Shown here: positions 1-8,317 of the stretch, in pieces | How positions within the stretch are numbered: the first letter of the stretch is position 1 | Layout of the letters: each line of letters opens with the position of its first letter | Assembly: GCA_947460795.1 (NCBI GenBank) | Contig: CANHJA010000002.1 | Coordinates: forward strand, 1 to 31,827 | Direction of reading: 5' to 3' | Length of the DNA: 31,827 nucleotides | Source: Bacteroidota bacterium | GTDB taxonomy: Bacteria; Bacteroidota; Bacteroidia; Chitinophagales; Chitinophagaceae | Program-made: the position numbers and the translations under genes | The notes under the pieces: model-generated | Database searches by the model: none | The model's input: the letters and a program-made list of their open reading frames with translations, nothing else | What the model was told of the DNA's origin: nothing

Positions 1-143
1 CAGAACCCAATGCTCAATCTATAGCAGAAAAAATTGAACTGTTTTTTGAACAAAATAAATCTACTTACATTTCGAATATTCAAGAAGAAAAGAAAAAATA
101 TACTTGGAATAAGTTAATTCAAAATATTGTTCAGATAGTTTAA
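1..143 (+). CDS. Glycosyltransferase, C-terminal end (partial)
   Basis: Only the last 46 codons are in the window; the frame runs from base 3 to a TAA at 141-143. The tail reads as an amphipathic helix followed by a KKYTWNKLIQNIVQIV-like end, which is how many GT4-type (GT-B fold) glycosyltransferases of Bacteroidota end (a Trp in a short terminal helix after an AEKIxxFF segment). The two genes that follow make an activated heptose, so a role in a heptose-containing surface polysaccharide is a reasonable inference. With so little sequence the donor, acceptor and even the family are uncertain. Confidence 0.55.
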   Translation, partial: EPNAQSIAEKIELFFEQNKSTYISNIQEEKKKYTWNKLIQNIVQIV

Positions 144-215
144 TACACACTCAATCTCTATTTTAAAGTACAATATGTTTAGGCTGGGCTTTAAGATTTT
201 TTTCTCATTATGTTC

Positions 216-223
216 TATCTTTA
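216..223 (+). promoter_or_regulatory. Promoter -7 box for gmhA
   Basis: TATCTTTA matches the Bacteroidota -7 consensus TAnnTTTG in seven of eight positions. It lies 16 bases before the ATG at 240 and downstream of the in-frame ATG at 210, so a transcript from here could only use the later start. No clear -33 TTG is visible. Confidence 0.5.
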
Positions 224-239
224 CACGCAAGATATTTTT

Positions 240-812
240 ATGATAGAAAAAATTAAATCAATAATTCAAGCTTCAATAGATACCAAACAATTATTGTTGG
301 CTAATGAAGATCGGATTCATACCATAAAAGAATGCAGTCTTACAATTACAGATGCATTTAAAAATGGCAATAAAGTTTTGTTTTGTGGAAATGGAGGAAG
401 TGCAGCCGATGCACAACATTTAGCAGCTGAATTCAGTGGTCGATTTTATAAAGACAGAGATGCATTACCAGCGGAGGCATTGCATTGTAATACCTCATAT
501 ATAACAGCCGTTGCAAATGATTATAGCTATGATGTAATTTATTCGAGAATGATAAAAGGCATTGGGCAAACGGGTGATGTAATTGTAGGGTTATCAACCA
601 GTGGAAATTCTAAAAATATTATTGAAGCTTTTAAAACGGCAAAATTAAAAGGCATGATCACCATTGGATTTACAGGAGAATCAGGCGGTGAAATGAAAAA
701 TTACAGTGATTATTTAATCAATGTGCCCAGCAATGATACTCCCCGAATTCAAGAATCGCATATTATGGTTGGACACATTATTTGTGAAATGGTTGAGAAC
801 TTATATTTTTAA
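240..812 (+). CDS. gmhA: D-sedoheptulose-7-phosphate isomerase (SIS domain)
   Basis: A 190-residue SIS-domain protein. GmhA converts sedoheptulose 7-phosphate to D-glycero-D-manno-heptose 7-phosphate, the first step to ADP- or GDP-activated heptose, in the cytoplasm. Visible signatures are GNGGSAAD at residues 50-57 followed by AQHLAAEFSGRF, and a STSGNSKNI phosphate-binding loop; length is normal for GmhA (about 190). The reading frame is open back to an ATG at 210, but the probable -7 box at 216-223 lies after that codon, and family members begin close to MIEK, so 240 is preferred. It sits two bases before the hddC-like nucleotidyltransferase, which supports the heptose pathway over the related DnaA-binding protein DiaA. 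The kinase and phosphatase of the pathway are not in the window. Confidence 0.85.
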   Translation: MIEKIKSIIQASIDTKQLLLANEDRIHTIKECSLTITDAFKNGNKVLFCGNGGSAADAQHLAAEFSGRFYKDRDALPAEALHCNTSYITAVANDYSYDVIYSRMIKGIGQTGDVIVGLSTSGNSKNIIEAFKTAKLKGMITIGFTGESGGEMKNYSDYLINVPSNDTPRIQESHIMVGHIICEMVENLYF

Positions 813-814
813 AA

Positions 815-1528
815 ATGCAGTTAGATTGTATTGTTTTAGCAGGCGGATTAGGCACTCGTTTACAAAGTGTAGTATCAGAAAAACCAAAATGTTTGGCCGA
901 CATTAATGGCAAACCTTTTTTATTTTATTTAGCCAAACAATTGCAAAAATATGCTATTCGTAAACTTATTTTTTCGGTGGGATATAAAAAAGAAATGATC
1001 ATAGACTATGTTGAAAAACATTCAGAAGAATTTCCTTTTGAAATTATTTTTGCAGAAGAAGAAGAGCCTTTAGGAACTGGTGGCGCTGTTTTAAATGCAC
1101 TGCAATATTCTGATACTGAAGATTTTTTAGTTATGAATGGTGATACTTTTTTCAATATTGATATCCATGAATTATTTGCTTTTCAAAAATCAAAAATGGC
1201 AGATTGTACGTTGGCATTAAAACCATTGCAAAATACCGATCGATATGGTTTAGTAACAATTAATGCTTCGGATGAAATTGAATCTTTTGAAGAAAAAAAA
1301 GAAAATACAAGTGGTTTAATTAATGGAGGTATTTATTGTGTATTTAGAAAAGCATTTGAAAATATTCCATTCACAAAAAAATTCTCATTTGAAAAAGATT
1401 TTTTAGAAAAATTTATTACAGAAAGAAATATGGTAGGCTTCGTTCAAAATGCTTATTTTATTGACATTGGCGTTCCCGATGATTATGCAAAAGCACAACA
1501 TGATTTTTTAAATTATACAAACCTTTAA
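815..1528 (+). CDS. hddC: Nucleotidyltransferase, probable heptose-1-phosphate guanylyltransferase
   Basis: A 237-residue sugar-phosphate nucleotidyltransferase. The N-terminus carries the pyrophosphorylase loop LAGGLGTRL (residues 8-16) with the KPKCL segment after it, and MNGDTFF contains the metal-binding Asp. Short enzymes of this type next to gmhA usually transfer GMP to D-glycero-alpha-D-manno-heptose 1-phosphate, giving GDP-heptose for S-layer or capsule glycans. The gene starts two bases after the gmhA stop and is clearly co-transcribed with it. A strong terminator follows immediately, so this is the last gene of the locus. The specificity (GTP versus CTP, heptose versus another sugar) is inferred from context only. 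Confidence 0.75.
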   Translation: MQLDCIVLAGGLGTRLQSVVSEKPKCLADINGKPFLFYLAKQLQKYAIRKLIFSVGYKKEMIIDYVEKHSEEFPFEIIFAEEEEPLGTGGAVLNALQYSDTEDFLVMNGDTFFNIDIHELFAFQKSKMADCTLALKPLQNTDRYGLVTINASDEIESFEEKKENTSGLINGGIYCVFRKAFENIPFTKKFSFEKDFLEKFITERNMVGFVQNAYFIDIGVPDDYAKAQHDFLNYTNL

Positions 1529-1530
1529 AA

Positions 1531-1562
1531 AAATAGGATTCAATTTGAATCCTATTTTTTTG
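1531..1562. terminator. Bidirectional intrinsic terminator
   Basis: AAATAGGATTCAA at 1531-1543 is the exact reverse complement of 1545-1557 around a single central base, giving a stem of about 12 bp. A T run follows on the plus strand to 1562, and an A run from 1526 serves as the T run on the minus strand. It lies between the convergent hddC and FAH-family genes and can end both transcripts. Confidence 0.85.
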
Positions 1563-1583
1563 TATTATTTTAATCTTGATTTT

Positions 1584-2582
1584 TTATTTTTTCAGTGCTA
1601 AAATAGAGAAATCAGTATCCACTTTTCGAATCGTATTCGACAAATGACCTAAGCCATCAATAGCCATTTCAACCAAATCCCCATCCTTTAGCCATTGTAC
1701 TTTGTAGTTAGGATCATTTAATAATCCAGTTCCATTTAACTCAAGTAAACAACCAGTGCCTACCGTTCCACTTCCAATCACATCACCAGGTAAAATATCA
1801 ACGCCATAAGCGCAACGTTCTAAAATTTCAGCAAATGTCCAATCCATTGAAGACACATTGCCTTCGCTTAATAATTCTCCATTTACCCAACATTTCATGC
1901 CCAAATTATAACTATTTCCAACATGATTCTCTTTACAAGGAACTTTTAAATGTTCTAATTCATCTGGTGTAACCAACATGGGTCCAATTACAGTTGAAAA
2001 ATCTTTTCCTTTTGCTGGTCCTAAATTCAACAACATTTCTTCCATTTGCAAAGTTCTCGCACTCATATCGTTCATAATCATATAACCGCCAATATAATCA
2101 TCTGCTACCGCTGCTTTGATATTTCTTCCTTTTTTAGAAACAACAATTGCAACCTCTAATTCAAAATCTAATTTTTGAAAATGATCAGGCATGCAAAGTA
2201 TATCGCCTGGGCCTTGAATCGCATTGTGGTTTGTAAAATAAAAAATAGGATATTGATCAAATTCTGCAATCATATCCACTTTACGATTTCGACGTGCTGC
2301 AGCTACATGCTGACGAAATGCATATCCATCTCTACAACTTGTAGGATTTGGAACCGGTGCCATTATGCAAGCTTCGTTATAATCAATAGCTTGTTGGTTT
2401 GCGTTTGATTTTAGTTCTTGTTCTAATGTTTTTAATAATGCCATATTTGAATCCCAGTTTTCCAATACTTGTTTCATTGTTTTAGGATATTGAGCGCCTG
2501 CATCTTGCGCATTGTATATTTTATTATCGATTAAAATCGCTAACTTTTCTATGCCATCATGATTGTGTGTAACTAACTTCAT
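1584..2582 (-). CDS. Fumarylacetoacetate hydrolase family protein
   Basis: A 332-residue FAH-superfamily enzyme. The family cleaves or hydrates 2-oxo acids (fumarylacetoacetate, fumarylpyruvate, 2-oxopent-4-enoate) using a divalent metal. Metal ligands are visible in DFELEVAIVV (Glu141 and Glu143) and the Asp of NDMSAR (about residue 172). The C-terminal GDVIGSGTVGTGC stretch is also typical. Length matches the bacterial fumarylacetoacetase-like branch that finishes tyrosine degradation, but no other tyrosine-pathway gene is nearby, so the substrate is open. The frame extends to a TTG at 2603, but that codon is part of the -7 box TACTTTTG; the ATG at 2582 gives the usual MKLVTH start. Confidence 0.8.
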   Translation of the reverse strand: MKLVTHNHDGIEKLAILIDNKIYNAQDAGAQYPKTMKQVLENWDSNMALLKTLEQELKSNANQQAIDYNEACIMAPVPNPTSCRDGYAFRQHVAAARRNRKVDMIAEFDQYPIFYFTNHNAIQGPGDILCMPDHFQKLDFELEVAIVVSKKGRNIKAAVADDYIGGYMIMNDMSARTLQMEEMLLNLGPAKGKDFSTVIGPMLVTPDELEHLKVPCKENHVGNSYNLGMKCWVNGELLSEGNVSSMDWTFAEILERCAYGVDILPGDVIGSGTVGTGCLLELNGTGLLNDPNYKVQWLKDGDLVEMAIDGLGHLSNTIRKVDTDFSILALKK

Positions 2583-2600
2583 TGTTTTAAAATTTGAGTA

Positions 2601-2631
2601 CAAAAGTAAATTTAATGTGCCAATGTGCCAA
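2601..2631 (-). promoter_or_regulatory. Promoter of the FAH-family gene
   Basis: On the minus strand TACTTTTG (2601-2608) matches TAnnTTTG exactly. A TTG at 2629-2631 lies 20 bases upstream, inside the accepted range for the Bacteroidota -33 element. The -33 TTG is part of an 8-base tandem repeat. The ATG follows 18 bases after the -7 box. Confidence 0.65.
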
Positions 2632-2653
2632 TTGTTTAATGTGACGATTGTCT
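2614..2653. repeat. 8-base tandem repeat, AATGTGCC type
   Basis: Five consecutive 8-base units: AATGTGCC (2614), AATGTGCC (2622), AATTGTTT (2630), AATGTGAC (2638) and GATTGTCT (2646). The first two are identical and the rest degenerate while keeping an AT..TG register. From memory, similar arrays are scattered between genes in Bacteroidota. Read on the minus strand, the units contain TTGGCACA and provide the probable -33 element of the neighbouring gene. The rest of the 2583-2784 gap shows no gene or convincing hairpin. Confidence 0.65.
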
Positions 2654-2784
2654 TATATTCATTTCTTTGTTGAAGAAACTTTTTGCAGTTGACGTGTGCG
2701 ACGCAATTACGATGAAAAATATAACTTTCGATGGTTTCAAAAATTGTATTTTTATAAATTAAGAAAAGAAATTACTTTTAACGC

Positions 2785-3435
2785 ATGGTACATCATTTAG
2801 CAAAATCAAACTCTTTAGTAAACACGTGGGTTAATGAACTTCGTAATGTGAACGTTCAAAACGACCGAATGCGTTTTAAAAGAAACATGGAACGCATAGG
2901 CGAAATAGCTGCATATGAAATCAGTAAAACATTATCTTATAAAGATGTTGACGTGACGACTCCTTTAGGAATATATAAAGGAAAGGCATTGGAACAAGAG
3001 CCTGTGGTGGTTACGATATTGCGAGCTGGTATACCTTTGTATCAAGGAATTGTCAATTATTTCGACAAAGCGGACAGTGGTTTTGTGGCCGCTTACCGAA
3101 AACATAAACCTGATGATAGCTTTGAAATCAATCAAGAATATGTTGTATGCCCCAATTTAGATGGTAGAACTTTACTTATTGCTGACCCAATGTTGGCTAC
3201 AGGAGCTTCTTTAATTATGGCCTTAGAAGAATTATATGATTACGGTCGACCTAAAGAAGTGCATGTTGTAGTTGCTATTGCTTGCACAGAAGGAATAAAT
3301 GCTATCCGTAATAAATTTCCTGATTTTACTATTTGGGCAGCTGATATTGATGAAGAATTAACTTCGAAAGGATACATTGTTCCAGGATTAGGCGATGCTG
3401 GCGATTTATCTTTCGGAGCTAAAATGCAATTTTAA
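2785..3435 (+). CDS. upp: Uracil phosphoribosyltransferase
   Basis: A 216-residue UPRTase that converts uracil and PRPP to UMP in pyrimidine salvage. The PRPP loop DPMLATGAS is at residues 134-142, TILRAGIPL at about 77-85 is the conserved oligomer/PRPP region, and GLGDAGDLSFG near the C-terminus is the uracil-binding segment. The N-terminal RDVN-like, DRMRF and MERIGE elements line up with the family, which supports the ATG at 2785. It is a single-gene unit convergent with the UbiD gene. A possible -7 box (TAACTTTC, 2722-2729) is too weak to call. Confidence 0.93.
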   Translation: MVHHLAKSNSLVNTWVNELRNVNVQNDRMRFKRNMERIGEIAAYEISKTLSYKDVDVTTPLGIYKGKALEQEPVVVTILRAGIPLYQGIVNYFDKADSGFVAAYRKHKPDDSFEINQEYVVCPNLDGRTLLIADPMLATGASLIMALEELYDYGRPKEVHVVVAIACTEGINAIRNKFPDFTIWAADIDEELTSKGYIVPGLGDAGDLSFGAKMQF

Positions 3436-3511
3436 TCGGCTAATCAAACTGCCTCTTTTTATAAAATAAAGATGCTGATAGATTTTACTATTTATGTAGC
3501 TTGAAAATTAA

Positions 3512-5323
3512 TTACCAGTTATATTTTTTCAAAATTTCATCCACTCGCTTTTCTACAGCTTCCTCTTTTTCTAAAACAGGGGCATGATGTGGTTTAATTC
3601 TAGCGTCTATAATCATCGGTCCTTTGCAACCCCAATGTTTATTTTCAGTAAATGCTGCAATTCCATGGATATCATGCGATGGATTGCAACGAGTAAAGGC
3701 AACCCACACAAAATTATTGAGTGTTTGAGCTGTAAAATCAGCATCATCACAAACAATTATCATTGGAATAGATTCTAAATCTTGGTGCTGATTTTTTAAT
3801 TTTTCATTCAACAATGTCATCTCTTTGATTGCATCTTGATGAGACGTGTATTTATCTAATTGCAAAGCAACTACACCAGGCATGATCAACTTCACCTTCC
3901 ATTCATTAAAAAAGGATGGAATTTGGTTCGCCAATTTTCGTTTAACATCACCGTAAGCAGCAATCACCACTTTACTTCCTGTGTTTAATCCATCCCCCGA
4001 ATAATCGAGCGTATCCATACTGGTTTTGGTATAGAAATGAATGTCTCGGGTTAAATCGATTCGTTCTAAAATATATTGAAAATAAGATTCTATGTTGTGT
4101 GTAGACAGCTGATTGGTTTCATCAGCAGTAATAAACAAAAACTTCGCTAAACTCAACTGGCCCGTTCCCAAGGCATGATTTGCAATCGTTAAAATTTCTG
4201 CTGGTTGTTTTGTTTGATTGTAAGGTGTGTAGCGTTCACTTCCAATCGCTAATAACAATGGATGAACACCCGCCGCATCCACCGCATGCACTTCCTTTAA
4301 ACCAGGAATTTCATGTTTCAATGCATTTCCAGTCATTTCATGAATCAACTGACCAAAACTAGTGTCTTCTTGTGGAGGACGCCCAACTACTGTAAAAGCC
4401 CATATAGCATTTTTTTTAGCATACACTTTATGTACTTTCATAACTGGAAAATTATGCTTCAAACTATAATATCCTAAATGATCTCCAAACGGACCTTCTG
4501 GTTTTACTTCATTCGGAAACACTTCCCCTGTTATTACAAAATCAGCATCTGTGCTCACACAAAATCCGTCTTTATAACAATATCTAAACCTACGATTCCC
4601 CAATACACCTGCAAAGGTCATTTCACTAATTCCTTCTGGCAAGGGCATTACAGCAGAGACAGAATGTGATGGAGGCCCCCCTACAAAACAACTTACTTTC
4701 AATGGCACTCCTTTTTTATTTGCATTGGTTTGATGCACTCCAATGCCTCTATGCAATTGATAATGCAAGCCTATTTCTTTATTTAATTCATAGTCATTGC
4801 CATTTAGCTGAATGCGATACATTCCTAAATTAGACTTCATAATACCTGGTGCGTCTACATCTTCAGAATATACCTGTGGCAAAGTGACAAATGCACCACC
4901 ATCCATTTTCCAATGATGAATTAAAGGCAAATCTGAAATTGAAATTTCTTCATATAAAACAGGTTTCGCCAAAGGATTTTTCATGGGCAATGCTTTCAAA
5001 GCAGCCATCCCTGTTTTAAAATTTTTAATGGGATTTTTAATCGCCTTGATCGGATCATTTTTTACCTCTATTAAATCTTGAACCTGTTTTAATGTATCTC
5101 TAAAAATGAATTTACTTCTCTCTAATGTTCCAAAAATATTAGAGGCACATCTATATTTTGTTCCTTTTACGTTTTCAAATAACAACGCTGCCCCCCCTTG
5201 TTCATATACTCTTAAGTGGATAGCTGCCATTTCCAAATAAGGATCAACTTCTTCTTTAATACGAAGTAAATGTCCATGTTTTTCTAAATCTAACAAGCAA
5301 TTTTCAAGAGAGGAATAACTCAT
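3512..5323 (-). CDS. UbiD-family decarboxylase (probable menaquinone pathway)
   Basis: A 603-residue UbiD-family protein. These enzymes use prenylated FMN to decarboxylate aromatic or unsaturated acids. The NxGMYR prFMN/metal motif is at residues 165-170, and the acidic catalytic segment with PEGPFGDHLGYY is at 275-286. It is about 100 residues longer than E. coli UbiD, with the extra length at the C-terminus, as in the Bacteroidota paralogue usually annotated as menaquinone biosynthesis decarboxylase. No other menaquinone gene or UbiX flavin prenyltransferase is in the window, so substrate is inferred from the family. It has its own promoter and lies downstream of gpmI on the same strand with a 109-base gap. 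Confidence 0.85.
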   Translation of the reverse strand: MSYSSLENCLLDLEKHGHLLRIKEEVDPYLEMAAIHLRVYEQGGAALLFENVKGTKYRCASNIFGTLERSKFIFRDTLKQVQDLIEVKNDPIKAIKNPIKNFKTGMAALKALPMKNPLAKPVLYEEISISDLPLIHHWKMDGGAFVTLPQVYSEDVDAPGIMKSNLGMYRIQLNGNDYELNKEIGLHYQLHRGIGVHQTNANKKGVPLKVSCFVGGPPSHSVSAVMPLPEGISEMTFAGVLGNRRFRYCYKDGFCVSTDADFVITGEVFPNEVKPEGPFGDHLGYYSLKHNFPVMKVHKVYAKKNAIWAFTVVGRPPQEDTSFGQLIHEMTGNALKHEIPGLKEVHAVDAAGVHPLLLAIGSERYTPYNQTKQPAEILTIANHALGTGQLSLAKFLFITADETNQLSTHNIESYFQYILERIDLTRDIHFYTKTSMDTLDYSGDGLNTGSKVVIAAYGDVKRKLANQIPSFFNEWKVKLIMPGVVALQLDKYTSHQDAIKEMTLLNEKLKNQHQDLESIPMIIVCDDADFTAQTLNNFVWVAFTRCNPSHDIHGIAAFTENKHWGCKGPMIIDARIKPHHAPVLEKEEAVEKRVDEILKKYNW

Positions 5324-5327
5324 ACTG

Positions 5328-5335
5328 CAAATATA
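5328..5335 (-). promoter_or_regulatory. Promoter -7 box of the UbiD gene
   Basis: On the minus strand TATATTTG matches TAnnTTTG exactly and only four bases (CAGT) separate it from the ATG at 5323. A transcript from this box would begin at or next to the start codon. No -33 TTG is evident at the right spacing. Confidence 0.65.
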
Positions 5336-5432
5336 GTTGTAAGTTTTTAGTTGTTATGTTGTTGAACGGTTGTGATTATTGATAGGGTATTTTATTAAAC
5401 AATTTTAATAGTACGAACACAATAAAATCAGT

Positions 5433-6959
5433 TTAAGAAATTAATACATTTCCAGTCATTTCATTGGGAATTGCAATGCCCATTCGATGTAAAACAGTGG
5501 GTGCTAAATCACCTAATTTACCATTTTTAACTTGACCAATTGTATCATTTGAAATTACAAATAATGGTACAGGATTCAATGTATGAGCTGTGTTTGGAGT
5601 ACCATCCTCATTTATCATATAGTCACTATTGCCATGATCAGCAGTTAAAAAAATAGTATAATCTTGCTTTAATGCCTCTGTTACAATTTTTTCTACACAT
5701 GTATCCACCGTTTCCACCGCTTTTATAACCGCTTCCCAAACGCCTGTATGACCTACCATATCTGCATTTGCAAAATTTAAAACAATAAAATCAGCTGTTT
5801 GATTTTTAATTTCTGGTAAAATTAATTCTGTGATTTGCAAGGCGCTCATTTCGGGCTTTAAATCATAAGTAGCTACGTCTTTAGGAGAAGGAGCCATCAA
5901 GCGTTTTTCACCAATAAATTCTTTTTCTCTACCGCCACTAAAAAAGAAAGTTACGTGAGGATATTTTTCAGTTTCTGCAATTCTAATTTGTGTTTTATTG
6001 TTGGCTTCTAATACTTCACCCAACGTATTTTTTAAATCGTCGTTTCTAAAAACAACATGCACATTTTTGAAATTTTTATTATACTCTGTTAAGGTTGTGT
6101 AATGTAAATTTAATGGAGTCATATTTTGTTCTTGAAAAGCCTGCTGAGTTAACGCTTCCGTAATTTCTCTGCAACGATCAGTTCTAAAATTAAAACATAA
6201 AACCGCATCCCCATCTTGAATAGTGGCTATTGGATTACCGGCTTCATCTACCGCAATCATTGGCTTAAGAAACTCGTCCGTAATATTTTCAGTATAAGAC
6301 GCTTCAATTGAAGCGACTAAATCTGTAGATTTTTCACCCAATCCATACACCAATGCATCATAAGCCAATTTCACCCTATCCCATCTTTTATCTCTATCCA
6401 TTGCATAGTATCTTCCAGTTACACTGGCTATTTTACCAACACTTGTTTTTAAATATGCCTCTAGTTCTTTCACGTAGGCTAATCCACTTTTGGGGTCGGT
6501 ATCTCTGCCATCTGTGAATACATGAATGACAACATTAACCAATTTTTTATTTTCGCAAAGTGCACAAATAGATTTTAAATGATTGATATGAGAATGAACT
6601 CCGCCATCACTCACTAAACCGATTAAATGAAGCGTTTTATTATTTTCTAAACTGTAGTTAATCATGGAATTAAAAGCTTCATTTTGTGCTAATTCTCCCG
6701 ATTTAATAGCTACATTAATTCTCTGTAACTCTTGATATACAATGCGTCCAGCACCAATATTCAAATGTCCTACTTCACTGTTTCCCATTTGACCTTCTGG
6801 TAAACCAACTGCCTCACCACAAGTAATTAATTCGGCATGAGGATAATTCGTATAAAGTGATTTTACAAAAGGTGTATTGGCATGTTGAATTGCGTCTGAA
6901 GAATGAACTCTGCCATGTCCCCAGCCATCCATTATGATTATCATGCTCTTTTTTGTCAT
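5433..6959 (-). CDS. gpmI: 2,3-bisphosphoglycerate-independent phosphoglycerate mutase
   Basis: A 508-residue iPGM of the alkaline-phosphatase superfamily, interconverting 3- and 2-phosphoglycerate in glycolysis and gluconeogenesis with two Mn ions. MDGWGHG at the N-terminus gives the first metal Asp (residue 11). GNSEVGHLNIGAGR contains the phosphorylated Ser61, and FTDGRDTDP and the C-terminal LTADHGNSD hold further metal ligands. The length is the usual one. Its ATG is five bases after an exact -7 box. The gene diverges from the DUF4783 gene. Confidence 0.95.
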   Translation of the reverse strand: MTKKSMIIIMDGWGHGRVHSSDAIQHANTPFVKSLYTNYPHAELITCGEAVGLPEGQMGNSEVGHLNIGAGRIVYQELQRINVAIKSGELAQNEAFNSMINYSLENNKTLHLIGLVSDGGVHSHINHLKSICALCENKKLVNVVIHVFTDGRDTDPKSGLAYVKELEAYLKTSVGKIASVTGRYYAMDRDKRWDRVKLAYDALVYGLGEKSTDLVASIEASYTENITDEFLKPMIAVDEAGNPIATIQDGDAVLCFNFRTDRCREITEALTQQAFQEQNMTPLNLHYTTLTEYNKNFKNVHVVFRNDDLKNTLGEVLEANNKTQIRIAETEKYPHVTFFFSGGREKEFIGEKRLMAPSPKDVATYDLKPEMSALQITELILPEIKNQTADFIVLNFANADMVGHTGVWEAVIKAVETVDTCVEKIVTEALKQDYTIFLTADHGNSDYMINEDGTPNTAHTLNPVPLFVISNDTIGQVKNGKLGDLAPTVLHRMGIAIPNEMTGNVLIS

Positions 6960-6985
6960 AAATGCAAAATTATGAAATATCTTTA
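6953..6985 (+). promoter_or_regulatory. Probable promoter of the DUF4783 gene
   Basis: TATCTTTA (6978-6985) is a seven-of-eight match to the -7 box, with a TTG (6953-6955) 22 bases upstream. The -33 lies inside the first codons of the divergent gpmI, so the two promoters interlock over about 45 bases. Confidence 0.45.
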
Positions 6986-6997
6986 CATTTTATACAA
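6965..6997 (-). promoter_or_regulatory. Promoter of gpmI
   Basis: On the minus strand TAATTTTG (6965-6972) matches TAnnTTTG, with TTG (6995-6997) 22 bases upstream as a candidate -33. The ATG at 6959 starts only five bases after the -7 box, suggesting a leaderless or nearly leaderless mRNA. Confidence 0.6.
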
Positions 6998-7020
6998 TCC
7001 ATAAATTGTTAATTAACTTG

Positions 7021-7440
7021 ATGTTACAATCAAAAAAAATTTCTGATCTACTAATCCGAAAAAAATTTCTGACAATTTTGCTTCTTATTTGTTTGCAAAT
7101 AAATTTATTGGCTCAAGATTATATGAGTACTATTTCAACTGCAATGAAACAAGGGGACACCAGAAATATGGGTGTTTTTTTTGACAATACCGTTGACCTT
7201 ACTTTTTCTGATAACACAAATACGTATTCTAAAAAACAAGCGTTAGTAATCATTCAAAATTTCTTCAATAAAATAGAACCCAAAGATTATATACCACAGC
7301 AAAGAGGAAAATCTCAAAGTAACAATACTAAATTTAATATTGGGAGCCTTTATACTTCCAACGGAATTTATAAAGTATACATGTTATTTGTAATCAAAAA
7401 AGGAAATTATCTCTTAAAAGAACTTCGTTTCGAAAAGTAA
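7021..7440 (+). CDS. DUF4783 secreted protein
   Basis: A 139-residue protein with a basic N-terminus and a hydrophobic signal segment ending near LLAQD, so it is probably exported. The rest fits DUF4783, a small Bacteroidota family with an NTF2/SnoaL-like look. Recognisable elements are a TAMKQGDTRNMGVFFD-like helix, a YSKKQALVIIQNFF segment, a GxSxxxxxFNIGSLYTSNG strand pair, and a final LLKELRFEK. Its function is unknown. The frame opens at a TTG (7006), but the ATG at 7021 keeps the whole signal peptide and is preferred. It precedes nadC with 37 bases between them and a separate nadC promoter in that gap. Confidence 0.75.
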   Translation: MLQSKKISDLLIRKKFLTILLLICLQINLLAQDYMSTISTAMKQGDTRNMGVFFDNTVDLTFSDNTNTYSKKQALVIIQNFFNKIEPKDYIPQQRGKSQSNNTKFNIGSLYTSNGIYKVYMLFVIKKGNYLLKELRFEK

Positions 7441-7465
7441 TCGTGCTTTTTTGCTTTGCTTTTTT

Positions 7466-7473
7466 TACTTTTG
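7466..7473 (+). promoter_or_regulatory. Promoter -7 box of nadC
   Basis: TACTTTTG is an exact TAnnTTTG match, followed by AAAA and then the ATG at 7478. The start codon would lie at the transcription start. There is no terminator between the preceding stop and this box, so read-through is also possible. Confidence 0.6.
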
Positions 7474-7477
7474 AAAA

Positions 7478-8317
7478 ATGGATTTTAACTCATTTATTAA
7501 AACGGCCTTAGAAGAAGATGTTCGAGATGGAGACCACTCCACATTAAGTTGCATTCCTGCAGACAAAAAAGGCAAAGCAATTCTAAAAATAAAAGAAAAA
7601 GGCATTTTAGCAGGAATAGATGTTGCTAAAGATATTTTTCTCTACATGGAACCTGCAGCAGAAATCACTATTTATAAAAAAGATGGTGAGGAAGTCAATG
7701 TTGATGATATTGCCTTTGAAGTAGTTGCAACGATACATACGATTTTAAAAGCAGAGCGTTTGGTACTAAATATTATGCAACGTATGGGAGGAATTGCTAC
7801 GCTCACTAATATCTATGCCAATAAAATAAAAAATTATCCGACTCAAATTTTAGACACCAGAAAAACAACACCCAACTTTCGTTGGTTTGAAAAACGAGCT
7901 GTAGTAATTGGCGGTGGACAAAATCACAGAATGGGTTTATACGATATGATTATGCTAAAAGACAATCACATAGATTATTGTGGTGGCATCGAAAAAGCAA
8001 TCGAAAAAGCCAATGAGTATTTGAAAAAAAATAATTTAAACATACCCATAGAGGTCGAAACAAGAAGCATTGAAGATGTTCAACGAGTAATAGCCGTAGG
8101 GAATGTTCAACGCATTATGTTAGATAATTTTACACCAGAAAAAATAATTGAAGCGTTAAAAATCATTGATAAAAAATTTGAAACTGAAGCCAGTGGAGGA
8201 ATTCACTTAGAGTCTATTGAATCATTTGCAAAAACGGGTGTAGATTTTATTTCCGTGGGATCTATTATTCATCATGCAGTGAGTATGGATATGAGTTTAA
8301 AAGCCGTAATTGTTTAA
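7478..8317 (+). CDS. nadC: Nicotinate-nucleotide pyrophosphorylase (carboxylating)
   Basis: A 279-residue quinolinate phosphoribosyltransferase, making nicotinate mononucleotide from quinolinate and PRPP in de novo NAD synthesis. DTRKTTPNFRWFEKRAV (residues 126-142), GGGQNHRMGLYD and MLKDNHI carry the substrate-binding Arg, His and Lys residues; the final GGIHLES and FISVGSIIHHAV segments are the phosphate-binding part of the barrel. Length is standard. nadA and nadB are not nearby. Its stop shares one base with the start of the next gene (TAATG), a sign of translational coupling. Confidence 0.95.
   Translation: MDFNSFIKTALEEDVRDGDHSTLSCIPADKKGKAILKIKEKGILAGIDVAKDIFLYMEPAAEITIYKKDGEEVNVDDIAFEVVATIHTILKAERLVLNIMQRMGGIATLTNIYANKIKNYPTQILDTRKTTPNFRWFEKRAVVIGGGQNHRMGLYDMIMLKDNHIDYCGGIEKAIEKANEYLKKNNLNIPIEVETRSIEDVQRVIAVGNVQRIMLDNFTPEKIIEALKIIDKKFETEASGGIHLESIESFAKTGVDFISVGSIIHHAVSMDMSLKAVIV

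Noticed and set aside
210..239. Upstream ATG extending gmhA by ten residues
   Set aside because: It lies before the probable -7 box at 216-223 and adds residues not seen in the family.
2583..2603. TTG start extending the FAH-family gene by seven residues
   Set aside because: The TTG is part of the -7 box TACTTTTG, so it would not be transcribed from that promoter.
2614..2653. Short CRISPR-like array
   Set aside because: Units are only 8 bases, contiguous and without spacers; it is a tandem repeat.
3436..3511. Terminator between upp and the UbiD gene
   Set aside because: Only a bulged AT-rich stem can be drawn and no clean T run follows.
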